Part shown: positions 1 through 6,774 of the stretch, piece after piece
Layout of the letters: each line of letters begins with the position of its first letter
How positions within the stretch are numbered: the first letter of the stretch is position 1
NCBI GenBank assembly: GCA_031272615.1
Contig: JAISTL010000139.1
Coordinates: 1 to 13,555, forward strand
Source: Methylobacteriaceae bacterium
GTDB lineage: Bacteria; Pseudomonadota; Alphaproteobacteria; Rhizobiales; Beijerinckiaceae
Length of the DNA stretch: 13,555 nt
Direction: 5' to 3'
Program-made: the position numbers and the translations under genes
Notes under the pieces: model-generated
Databases searched by the model: none
What the model was told of the DNA's origin: nothing
The model's input: only the letters and a program-made list of their open reading frames with translations

Positions 1-94
1 CTCAATTCCAACCGGTCCCCGGATGCCGGCTGCCCCCCCGCCGTTGGCCGCAGGGCGCGGTAGGCGGTCCCACTTATTGCCGACATGAAAACTG

Positions 95-122
95 TTGACA
101 AAACCCCCAAGTCGGCTAACGG
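95..122 (+). promoter_or_regulatory. Possible sigma-70 promoter for asd-moaB
   Basis: A perfect TTGACA at 95-100 is followed after 16 bp by TAACGG at 117-122, a poor -10 match. The placement ahead of asd and the perfect -35 support a promoter; the weak -10 keeps this tentative. Transcripts would carry a leader of about 90 nt containing the 131-163 hairpin. Confidence 0.35.
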
Positions 123-130
123 CTAACACG

Positions 131-163
131 ACCGCCGGCGGGGAACCACCTCCGCCGGGCGGT
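131..163 (+). promoter_or_regulatory. GC-rich stem-loop in the asd leader
   Basis: Positions 131-143 pair with 150-163 through about 13 pairs, including one G·T, with a single bulged G on the 3' side and a small A/C-rich loop. No T-run follows on +, so it is not a classical intrinsic terminator of upstream transcription. It could be a leader structure that affects asd expression, or a transcript-end structure of the gene to the left. Only the base pairing is seen directly; any role is inference. Confidence 0.4.
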
Positions 164-185
164 GGTGTGTGACTTAATCTTGTTC

Positions 186-206
186 AACTCTATTGTAACT
201 CTATTG
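186..206 (+). repeat. 10-bp tandem duplication at the asd ribosome binding site
   Basis: The 10-mer aactctattg occurs at 186-195 and again at 197-206, an exact repeat with an 11-bp period. The second copy ends on the first base of the GGAG Shine-Dalgarno element (206-209) of asd. Confidence 0.8.
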
Positions 207-215
207 GAGACTGAA

Positions 216-1244
216 ATGCAGTTCAAGGTCGCCGTCGTCGGCGCTACGGGAAATGTGGGGCGCGAGATGCTCTCCATTCTCGACGAAAGAGGTTTTCCGG
301 TTTCGGATGTGGTGGCGCTGGCGTCCACCCGCAGCATCGGCACCGAGGTGTCCTTCGGCGATAAAACCCTTAAAGTGAAAGCCCTTGAGCATTATGACTT
401 CTCCGATGTCGACATCGCCCTGATGTCGGCGGGCGGGAGCGTTTCCAAGGAATGGGCGCCGAAGATCGCCGCGGCCAAGGCCGTGGTCATCGACAATTCC
501 TCGGCCTGGCGGTATGAGTCCGACGTGCCGCTGGTGGTGCCCGAAGTCAACGCCGACGCCGCCAAAAATTACACCCGGCGCCACATCATCGCCAACCCCA
601 ACTGCTCCACCATCCAGATGGTGGTTGCCCTCAAGCCGTTGCACGAGTTCGCCGTCATCAAGCGGGTGGTGGTGTCCACCTATCAGTCGGTGTCGGGCGC
701 CGGCAAGGAAGCCATGGACGAGCTGGACCGCCAGACCAAGGCGCTCTACTCCCTGCAGGAGCCGGAAATCAAGAAATTCACCAAGCGCATCGCCTTCAAC
801 GTCATTCCGCATATCGACGTGTTCATGGAAGACGGCTACACCAAGGAAGAATGGAAAATGGTGGCCGAAACCAAGAAGATTCTCGACCCGAAAATCAAGG
901 TGACGGCCACCTGCGTGCGCGTGCCGGTGTTCATCGGCCACGGCGAGGCGGTGACGGTGGAATTCGAGAAGCCCATCACGCCGGAGCAGGCGGTGGATCT
1001 GCTGCGCGTCGCCCCCGGGGTGATCGTCTATGACGAGCGCAAAAACGGCGGCTACATGACTCCCTACGAAGCCGCCGGCGAAGACGCCACCTATGTGTCG
1101 CGCATCCGCGAGGACGCCACCGTCGAAAACGGCCTGGCGTTCTGGTGCGTCGCCGACAACCTGCGCAAGGGCGCGGCTTTGAACGCCGTACAGATTGCCG
1201 AGGTGCTGGCCAACCGCGGCTGGCTCAAACCCAAAGCGGGGTAA
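216..1244 (+). CDS. asd: Aspartate-semialdehyde dehydrogenase
   Basis: This enzyme reduces aspartyl-4-phosphate to aspartate-4-semialdehyde with NADPH in the cytoplasm. It is the branch point to lysine/diaminopimelate, threonine and methionine. The 342-residue product has the family's usual length. The N-terminal NADP-binding loop GATGNVG lies at residues 9-15. The catalytic cysteine is Cys130 in NPNCST, and the active-site histidine is His242 in the GHGEA stretch. The open frame reaches back to 162, but ATG 216 is chosen because a GGAG lies 6 nt upstream and the family begins just before the Rossmann strand. moaB follows after 3 bp, so the two are probably co-transcribed. In many alphaproteobacteria asd sits next to leuB; here it does not. 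Confidence 0.97.
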   Translation: MQFKVAVVGATGNVGREMLSILDERGFPVSDVVALASTRSIGTEVSFGDKTLKVKALEHYDFSDVDIALMSAGGSVSKEWAPKIAAAKAVVIDNSSAWRYESDVPLVVPEVNADAAKNYTRRHIIANPNCSTIQMVVALKPLHEFAVIKRVVVSTYQSVSGAGKEAMDELDRQTKALYSLQEPEIKKFTKRIAFNVIPHIDVFMEDGYTKEEWKMVAETKKILDPKIKVTATCVRVPVFIGHGEAVTVEFEKPITPEQAVDLLRVAPGVIVYDERKNGGYMTPYEAAGEDATYVSRIREDATVENGLAFWCVADNLRKGAALNAVQIAEVLANRGWLKPKAG

Positions 1245-1247
1245 GCG

Positions 1248-1769
1248 ATGACCGCAGAGAGCGGCTTTATTCCCCTCGCCTTCGCCGTGCTCACCGTGTC
1301 CGACACGCGCACGGCGGGCACCGATGTCGCCGGCGATATTCTCGTCGGGCGGCTCACTGACGCCGGACACCGGCTGGCGGCGCGGCGCATCGTCATCGAT
1401 GAGATTGTCGCCATCCGCGCCGCCGTGCTGCCGTGGATTGCCGATGAGGGCGTGGACGCCATTCTCACCACCGGCGGCACCGGCATCACCGGCCGCGACG
1501 TCACTCCTGAGGCGCTGGAGCCGTTGTTCGAGAAGCGGATGGAGGGGTTTGCCGTGCTGTTTCACCAGCTGTCGCTCAACACCGTCGGCGCTGCCACCAT
1601 GCACGCGCGGGTGACCGCCGGGGTGACCCGCGGCACCTATATCTTCTGCCTGCCGGGTTCGCCGGGCGCCTGCGTCGACGCTTGGGACAACCTGTTGAAG
1701 GAGCGCTTCGACGCCCGCTCCAAGCCGACGAACTTCGCGCTGCTCAGGCCGCGTCTGCGGGAACAGTGA
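1248..1769 (+). CDS. moaB: Molybdenum cofactor biosynthesis protein B
   Basis: This is a MoaB/MogA-family protein of 173 residues. The family binds molybdopterin and, in its active members, adenylylates it on the way to molybdenum cofactor; it acts in the cytoplasm. The hallmark loop TTGGTGITGRD is at residues 74-84, and the second signature LPGSPGA lies near residue 137. Both belong to the MPT-binding fold. Length fits MoaB rather than the larger MoeA. The start is 3 bp after the asd stop, with a G-rich stretch in the asd 3' end as likely ribosome binding site, which suggests translational coupling. Its last 26 bp overlap the 3' end of the convergent flippase-like gene. No other molybdenum cofactor gene is visible. 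MogA rather than MoaB cannot be excluded. Confidence 0.92.
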   Translation: MTAESGFIPLAFAVLTVSDTRTAGTDVAGDILVGRLTDAGHRLAARRIVIDEIVAIRAAVLPWIADEGVDAILTTGGTGITGRDVTPEALEPLFEKRMEGFAVLFHQLSLNTVGAATMHARVTAGVTRGTYIFCLPGSPGACVDAWDNLLKERFDARSKPTNFALLRPRLREQ

Positions 1770-2694
1770 GCCGGTTGCGCCGGTATTCCAGGTATGCCAT
1801 GGCCAGAAAACCGATGATGATGCTGAACCAGATGGTGGCAAACCGCGTGCCGATGGTGACCACCGCGGCCATGGCGGCCCCGGCGCCGTAATACACCATC
1901 AGCGCGGTGAACGCCGCCTCCGTCGACACCAGCCCGCCCGGCAGCATCGAGGCGGCGCCGACCAGTGTCGCCAGCGGATAGATGGTCAAACCGGTCAACG
2001 CCGGAATATCCATGCCCACATACCACATGAAGTGGACAAAGCCGAAGGAGACAGCGCTCCACGCCAGCAGCGCCAGAACCATCGACAGGCCGATATCCAG
2101 CGGATTGAGCCACACTTTGCAAGTGCTCAGCCCCTTCTGCACCGCCGTCAGCACCGAGGGAGCGACACGATAGTTGCGGGCGCTCAACGCCGCGGAGATT
2201 TTCTCGAGGGTGTCCGCCTTCAGCACGAACACGGCGATGAGCCCGATGAAAATGCCGACAAAAGCGTAGGCAATCAACAGATAGGTCGGGTTCGACACCA
2301 CCAGGCTCGCCAACACCAGCACTGCGATGAGGTCGGTGGTGCGGTCGAACACAAAGGCCGAAATCACCAGGGAAGCGGGGATGCGCTCGGTTTCGTAATA
2401 GCGGATGCGCACCAGCTCGCCGACCTTGCCCGGCGTGGCGGTGAACGCCAGCCCGGTGAGATAGCAGAGAAAATCAATCGCCAGCGGCGGCAGTTGCGCC
2501 CCGGCGCGAAACATCAGCCAGCGCCAGCGGGCAAAACGGAACACCAGCGACACCACGCAGTATCCGGCCATGACGGGGAGAATCACCACCAGTTTCGGCA
2601 GCTCGGCAAAAGCCTGGCGGCGGAAATCCCCCCACAGCAGCAGGCCGAGGTACAGCACGGAAATGACCAGCAGACTGACGGCGGAACGTTTCAT
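1744..2694 (-). CDS. YbhN / LPG-synthase-TM family (flippase-like) membrane protein
   Basis: This is a 316-residue polytopic inner-membrane protein of the UPF0104/YbhN type, related to the membrane domain of lysylphosphatidylglycerol synthase and to flippase-like proteins. Several hydrophobic segments are evident, beginning with residues 4-24 and including the stretch that starts AIDFLCYLTGLAFTATPGKVGEL. That motif, with conserved TPGKVGE, typifies the family. There is no soluble synthase domain, so lipid aminoacylation is unlikely. Transport or flipping of a lipid-linked intermediate is a reasonable inference from family and context. ATG 2694 is preferred over TTG 2700 because an AAGGA lies about 9 nt before it. 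It is the last gene of the minus operon, 38 bp after gtrA, and its end overlaps moaB convergently by 26 bp. Confidence 0.85.
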   Translation of the reverse strand: MKRSAVSLLVISVLYLGLLLWGDFRRQAFAELPKLVVILPVMAGYCVVSLVFRFARWRWLMFRAGAQLPPLAIDFLCYLTGLAFTATPGKVGELVRIRYYETERIPASLVISAFVFDRTTDLIAVLVLASLVVSNPTYLLIAYAFVGIFIGLIAVFVLKADTLEKISAALSARNYRVAPSVLTAVQKGLSTCKVWLNPLDIGLSMVLALLAWSAVSFGFVHFMWYVGMDIPALTGLTIYPLATLVGAASMLPGGLVSTEAAFTALMVYYGAGAAMAAVVTIGTRFATIWFSIIIGFLAMAYLEYRRNRLTVPADAA

Positions 2695-2732
2695 GGGCAA
2701 TGGTCCTTGCGGTTCGGCGATGGGGTTCTCAT

Positions 2733-3146
2733 TCAGGCGTCCTTGAATCCGATGAACTTGTAAATCAGGAAACTGGCGACCATGGGCACCGCCAGCGCCG
2801 CTCCGTGGGCCAGGGCGTGGGCAAAGGGCGCGCCGAGCCGGTCCAGCCCCGCGGCAAACAGCAGCGTCGCACCGTACACCACCGGCAGAAACGCGAAATT
2901 GCTGCCGAAAAACACCAGAACCTGCCGGGTCAGCCCGGTGGTGGCATGGGGAAACACGAAGATGCTGTTGAGGATGAAGGCGGTCAGCATCCCCACGCCA
3001 TAAGCCGTGAGAATGGCCGCGTCAAAGGAGAGCCACCGGTTGAGAACGACGCGCGCGCCGAAATTGACCGCCGCCGCCGTGCCGCCGACGCCGATGAACT
3101 TCAAGAACTGCGCGCTGAACAGCGTCTCCCGGAGTTTGGCAATCAT
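2733..3146 (-). CDS. GtrA-family membrane protein
   Basis: This is a 137-residue protein with four hydrophobic segments and the GtrA-typical first one, FIGVGGTAAAVNF at about residues 14-26. The conserved FILN..FVF motif follows in the second segment. GtrA proteins are small inner-membrane proteins linked to handling polyprenyl-phosphate sugars, for example in O-antigen glucosylation and, in mycobacteria, near the arabinan precursor pathway. A longer open frame exists to 3290, but ATG 3146 is chosen because it matches the family N-terminus and its ATGA overlaps the stop of the upstream FAD gene by 4 bp. That overlap suggests translational coupling. In this operon the likely role is moving or presenting a lipid-linked sugar. 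The exact substrate is unknown. Confidence 0.9.
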   Translation of the reverse strand: MIAKLRETLFSAQFLKFIGVGGTAAAVNFGARVVLNRWLSFDAAILTAYGVGMLTAFILNSIFVFPHATTGLTRQVLVFFGSNFAFLPVVYGATLLFAAGLDRLGAPFAHALAHGAALAVPMVASFLIYKFIGFKDA

Positions 3147-4480
3147 GGGGCCGGCTCGCTGTTGCCGGTTGCCGGCGCGACCGTCTCCGCCAGGAATCCG
3201 GCGACTTCCCGGGCAAGCGTCCGCCCCAGTTCGATGCTCTCGGAGGCGCCCCGGTCCCACGGGTAATAGTGGGAGGTGTCGGCGACCCACAGCCCCGCCA
3301 CAGGGAGCCGGGTCGGCGGCAGGCTTTCGGGAAACCGCGGCGTTTCCACCGGCTGGGCGTAGGTGTAGCGCTGCACCCGCCAGCCGATAAAATCATCGTC
3401 GGTAATCTCCGGATTGATGCGCCGGATGACGGCCCTGGTCTTGTCGAAGAAGGAGGCGTCGGTTTCGTTCAGGTGCTCATGGCCCATGGGCAGATAGTAC
3501 GGCGCGAACAGGATATGCGGCTTCAGCGGGTTGAGATTGGTATATTCCACCAGACCGGGAAGATCGACATCCGGATCGCTGATATTGAGCCAGAAATATT
3601 CGCTCACCGCCCGGCGCAGTTTCATCACCACGCAGGCGACGGAAAGGTTCTCCAATCCGCGGTATTTTTCGAGAATGTCCTCCGGCAGGTCCGGCATCAT
3701 CTCGGGGATGAAAGGCAGCGGCACGGTGGACACCACCGCGTCAAAGCGTTCCACCCCGTCGGCGGTTTCAATGGCGGCCACGCGGTTATTCTCAATCGTG
3801 ACTTTGCGAACCGGCGACGAGAGGCGGATGTCCCCGCCCAGCCGCTCGATCTCCGCCCTGAGCTTTTCCGTCACCGTAAAGCAGCCGCCCTCCACATACC
3901 CGAGTTTCTCGCGAAACAGGTTGTAGCGGGAGCGGCCGATGCGGTGGATGCGTGACCAGATCCACGCCGCCGAAAACTTGTCGGCATAACGGCCCAGCTT
4001 GAACTCGAACAGTGGCCGCCACAACACCTCCCAGGCTTCCCGGCCGACCCACCGCTTCAGCCACGCCGACGCCTCCAGCTTGTCCAGGGGTCTCCAGTCG
4101 TTGCGTTTGGTGTTGATGAAGGCGTGCAGGCCGTAACGGAATTTGGCGACGAGGCTCAAGCCCCTGAACCTCAGCAGCGCGACGGGGTCGCCCCAGGGCT
4201 GGAGACGGCCGCCAAACCAGTATCCCATTTTGGTATTGCACCAGATGAACCTCGAGGCGAGGCCGAGTTCCTCCAGCAGGGCGAAAAACGGTTTGTCGTC
4301 GACGCAGTGGAAATGGTAGAAACGGTCCAGCGTCAGGCCGTCGAAATCAAAGGACGCGGTCATGCCGCCGACCCGGTCATCGGCTTCGAACAGCACCGGC
4401 GTCACCCCGTCGAGCGCCAGCTGATAGGCCGCCGCCATCCCCATGGGCCCCGCGCCGATCACCGCTGCCTTCCGTGCCAT
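3143..4480 (-). CDS. FAD-dependent amine-oxidase / UGM-like oxidoreductase
   Basis: This is a 445-residue flavoprotein. The N-terminal dinucleotide-binding motif GAGPMG is at residues 9-14, with the ribose-binding acid Glu32 followed by the RVGG motif at 36-39. A C-terminal FAD-contact stretch, VADTSHYYPWDRG, is near residue 405. The fold is that of amine oxidases, protoporphyrinogen oxidase and UDP-galactopyranose mutase. It is not the VAO-type fold of DprE1. ATG 4480 has a GGAG 8 nt upstream and lies 2 bp after the stop of the epimerase gene; its own stop overlaps the gtrA start. Members of this subgroup occur in polysaccharide loci, often described only as NAD(P)/FAD-dependent oxidoreductase. 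The substrate is probably a sugar or lipid-linked sugar, which is inference from context. Confidence 0.88.
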   Translation of the reverse strand: MARKAAVIGAGPMGMAAAYQLALDGVTPVLFEADDRVGGMTASFDFDGLTLDRFYHFHCVDDKPFFALLEELGLASRFIWCNTKMGYWFGGRLQPWGDPVALLRFRGLSLVAKFRYGLHAFINTKRNDWRPLDKLEASAWLKRWVGREAWEVLWRPLFEFKLGRYADKFSAAWIWSRIHRIGRSRYNLFREKLGYVEGGCFTVTEKLRAEIERLGGDIRLSSPVRKVTIENNRVAAIETADGVERFDAVVSTVPLPFIPEMMPDLPEDILEKYRGLENLSVACVVMKLRRAVSEYFWLNISDPDVDLPGLVEYTNLNPLKPHILFAPYYLPMGHEHLNETDASFFDKTRAVIRRINPEITDDDFIGWRVQRYTYAQPVETPRFPESLPPTRLPVAGLWVADTSHYYPWDRGASESIELGRTLAREVAGFLAETVAPATGNSEPAP

Positions 4481-4482
4481 CG

Positions 4483-5421
4483 CTAAAACTCCAGAACCAC
4501 GTTGGAGTACGTGGGGTCGCAAAAGGTCATGTGCACCGCGTCCTTGAACGGCGTCGGCGTCACGTGGAAAATCCCGGGCCAGTCAATCACCTCGAATTCG
4601 TCGCCGGCGGTCAGCGCCGCCAGCTGCTGGGTGGTGAACGGCGGCTTTTTGTCAAACAGCGCCCACAGCCACAACAGAAAATGGAACAGCCCGTAGGGAA
4701 TTTTGACAATCGGCGCGCGGGCGCCCACCGCGGCTTTGATGGTACGGATGATATCGATATAATCCACCTTTTCCAGGCCGGAAATGTTGTAAATGCCGTC
4801 GCGCACCCGGTTTTCGATGCAGCTGACGATAATCGCGCACAAATCCCCCACATAGAGCGGCTGGCGCATGAACCGCCCGTCCCCCGGCACCGGGAACACC
4901 GGCGCCTTTTTCATGAAGCGCGACAGCCAGCCGAGATGCTTGCGGTCAAACCAGCCGAACATCAGCGTCGGGCGCAGCACCGGGCACGGGAGGCCGCTCT
5001 CCAGCACCAGTTTCTCCTGCGCCTTCTTGGTTCTGGTGTAAAAATCATCGGCCGAGGATTCCACCACCGACGAGCTGACATGCACCAGATAAGGCACGGA
5101 ATTCGCCTTGATTTCATCGAGAATCAGCCGGGTGGAGTCGATATTGTCCCTGACGAAGGCGCTGTAGTCATTGCTGCCGATGTGCGCCTGCAGCATCACC
5201 ACCACGGCGGCGCCCTCGAAGTGCCGGGTCCACGCGCCCTTTTCCGCCAAATCGGCGGCCTCCACCGTCACATCCGGATGCAGGCGGTGCAGCACCTCGA
5301 GGTTGTGGGCGCGCTTGTCGATGACGACGAGATTGGAATACCCCGCCGCCTTCAAGCGGATGACGAGGTTTTGCCCGACCAGCCCGGCGCCTCCGGGCAG
5401 AATGATTTTTTCGCTGTTCAT
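4483..5421 (-). CDS. NAD-dependent epimerase/dehydratase (extended SDR)
   Basis: This 312-residue Rossmann protein of the extended SDR class acts on nucleotide sugars or similar substrates. The NAD-binding loop GGAGLVG is at residues 10-16. The active-site serines VSSSV are at about 115-119, and the YxxxK pair is Tyr128/Lys132 (YTRTK). A substrate-side motif with LRPTLMFG follows near residue 149. ATG 5421 is chosen because a GGAG lies 7-8 nt upstream and the Rossmann strand starts right after it. An alternative ATG at 5445 would overlap the upstream stop as ATGA but has no clear ribosome binding site. It lies between the DprE2-like and FAD genes. The precise reaction (epimerase, dehydratase or reductase) cannot be told from sequence alone. 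Confidence 0.88.
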   Translation of the reverse strand: MNSEKIILPGGAGLVGQNLVIRLKAAGYSNLVVIDKRAHNLEVLHRLHPDVTVEAADLAEKGAWTRHFEGAAVVVMLQAHIGSNDYSAFVRDNIDSTRLILDEIKANSVPYLVHVSSSVVESSADDFYTRTKKAQEKLVLESGLPCPVLRPTLMFGWFDRKHLGWLSRFMKKAPVFPVPGDGRFMRQPLYVGDLCAIIVSCIENRVRDGIYNISGLEKVDYIDIIRTIKAAVGARAPIVKIPYGLFHFLLWLWALFDKKPPFTTQQLAALTAGDEFEVIDWPGIFHVTPTPFKDAVHMTFCDPTYSNVVLEF

Positions 5422-5441
5422 GGTGTCTCCGGCACGCCCGC

Positions 5442-6203
5442 TCATATGTTCATTTTGTTGAAGATAAAGCGCGGCAAGTGCCGGATAATCAACATGATCA
5501 GCGTCCATTTACCCGGCGCGTAGATGGTGGCCCGCCCCTTGGCCGCGCCCTGGACAATGGTTTTCGCTACCGCCGCCGGGTCGGCGAGGCCGCCGCCCTT
5601 GCCCGCCGCCTTCAGCTCCGCCGTCATCGGCGTATCCGTCGGGCCCGGCTTGACGAGCGACACCGTGACGCCGGTTTTGGCCAGCCGGTGCTGCAGCCCC
5701 TGGGCGTAGCGGGTCACCAGCCCCTTGGCGGCGCCGTAGACATAGTTGGATTTGCGGCCCCGGTCCCCGGCCACCGAGCCGATGAGGATGAGCGAGCCCA
5801 TATTGCGCCGTTCCATATGCCCGGCGAACGCCTCGGCGAACAGCGCCGGAGAAACGCCGTTGATATCCAGCGCCTCCTTTGCCTTGAGAAGGTCCGCCTG
5901 GCACTCCTGCTGGTCGGGCAGCGAGCCGTGGGCGATGAGCACGATATGAACCGGCTTCTGCCCCGAAAGCTCGTCGGCCAGCGCCGCGATTATCGCCGGA
6001 TCGTGAAAATCCGCCTCGCGCACGCTGATGGTTGACGCCGGGCTGCGGACGGCCAGGTCGTCGGCCACCCGCTGCAGCTTCTCGCGGTTGCGCCCCACGA
6101 GGGTGATGTCGACGGGGGCCTCGGCCACCCACAGCCGGGCGCACTCTTCGGCAATCCGCGATGTCGCCCCGATGATGACAATTCTGTTCGTATTCGCCGC
6201 CAC
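5442..6203 (-). CDS. DprE2-like SDR reductase (decaprenylphosphoryl-2-keto-ribose reductase family)
   Basis: This is a 253-residue classical-type SDR. The catalytic residues are Ser143, Tyr156 and Lys160 (YGAAK), and the PG motif is at 186-187. The C-terminal helix APGKWTLIMLIIRHLPRFIF (229-248) closely resembles the end of mycobacterial DprE2 as I remember it. DprE2 is the NADH reductase that completes epimerisation of decaprenylphosphoryl-ribose to -arabinose. The N-terminal loop is unusual: GATSRIA at 12-18 has alanine where SDRs normally have the last glycine. The start is GTG 6203, with AAGGAG about 8 nt upstream; no better ATG lies nearby. It is the first gene of the five-gene operon. 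No DprE1-type oxidase lies beside it, so the true partner and sugar are unknown. Confidence 0.85.
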   Translation of the reverse strand: MAANTNRIVIIGATSRIAEECARLWVAEAPVDITLVGRNREKLQRVADDLAVRSPASTISVREADFHDPAIIAALADELSGQKPVHIVLIAHGSLPDQQECQADLLKAKEALDINGVSPALFAEAFAGHMERRNMGSLILIGSVAGDRGRKSNYVYGAAKGLVTRYAQGLQHRLAKTGVTVSLVKPGPTDTPMTAELKAAGKGGGLADPAAVAKTIVQGAAKGRATIYAPGKWTLIMLIIRHLPRFIFNKMNI

Positions 6204-6281
6204 GGACTGTACTCCTTGTTGAACCCCAAGTAATGAGGGCGGTTTATTCGGAGAGTATCAAATACACTTTTAACGGACAAA

Positions 6282-6306
6282 ATTATACAGCCAACGCCAA
6301 ATTATA
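6282..6306 (-). promoter_or_regulatory. Possible promoter(s) of the DprE2-like operon
   Basis: On the minus strand the exact -10 hexamer TATAAT occurs twice, at 6287-6282 and 6306-6301, about 80-100 bp before the GTG start, in an unusually AT-rich patch. Neither has a good TTGACA at the right distance. The duplicated perfect hexamer and position support promoter function, but the start sites are not determined. Confidence 0.4.
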
Positions 6307-6649
6307 CCGAGTGTGATTAAGAGAACGTTGTCTTGCCGCCGCCGGGTTAACGGTTCATGCCGGGACATCCCGTTCCGGCCGGGATATTTTGCCGCACCTG
6401 CGGCTCCTCTCCCCCTGTGACCCCCGGCCATTCCGCGGCCCTGCGCAGTCTGTTTCACGTTGTTTTGTCTCACCTCCGCCGTCGCCGCACCGCCACAGTT
6501 GCGCCTTGAAGCACTGCGACACTCGATGATTCGTTGCGTTTTACGATTTGTCCCCGCGTTTTCCGGTCACGCTTCAGCGGCCCCCGTCCGCCGGCCGCCG
6601 GACCGTTTCTCCCGGTCCGCCGAAAAAAGAGCGGAAAAGCGCGCCGACA

Positions 6650-6665
6650 TTAACATGTTATTTAC
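6650..6665 (+). promoter_or_regulatory. CtrA-like box upstream of the PodJ-like gene
   Basis: TTAA, seven bases, then TTTAC matches the alphaproteobacterial CtrA consensus TTAA-N7-TTAAC with one mismatch. It overlaps the perfect palindrome taacatgtta at 6651-6660. It lies about 110 bp before ATG 6775. Single short matches occur by chance, so this is suggestive only. Confidence 0.3.
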
Positions 6666-6774
6666 CATAACCGAAGAAAAAGGGAAAACTAGGGGTTGAG
6701 TATGATTCGTCTTCTTGTCCGTATGGACGTTTCTTCAACCGTACGTTGGAACTACGGCCTTCGGGAGGTCATTT

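Larger units (their letters stand above)
1..215. other. Non-coding leader region upstream of asd
   Basis: I see no convincing gene here. The stretch holds a TTGACA hexamer at 95-100 on +, a 7-bp tandem duplication (cggctaa, 113-126), a strong GC hairpin at 131-163 and a duplicated 10-mer at 186-206 that runs into the asd ribosome binding site. In-frame sequence upstream of asd is open back to 162, but it shows no family similarity and has no ribosome binding site, so I treat it as leader. The gene to the left of the window is not visible. Confidence 0.6.
6204..6774. other. Divergent intergenic region, 571 bp
   Basis: This non-coding stretch separates the minus operon from the PodJ-like gene. 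It holds two TATAAT-type elements for the minus strand in an AT-rich patch (6282-6306), several GC hairpins (for example 6599-6605 pairing with 6613-6619), and a CtrA-like box at 6650-6665 ahead of the + gene. Short open frames exist, notably 6460-6699 on +, but they show no family similarity or convincing ribosome binding site. Confidence 0.6.

Noticed and set aside
201..1841. Long minus-strand open frame (546 codons) opposite asd and moaB
   Set aside because: It is antisense to two clear enzymes, low in complexity (His, Gly, Arg rich) and has no family motif; high GC makes such frames common.
4474..5523. Plus-strand open frame (349 codons) opposite the epimerase gene
   Set aside because: No motif; the minus frame has a complete Rossmann loop and YxxxK.
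6460..6699. 79-codon plus-strand ORF in the intergenic region
   Set aside because: No convincing ribosome binding site, no recognisable domain, and it spans hairpins and the CtrA-like box.
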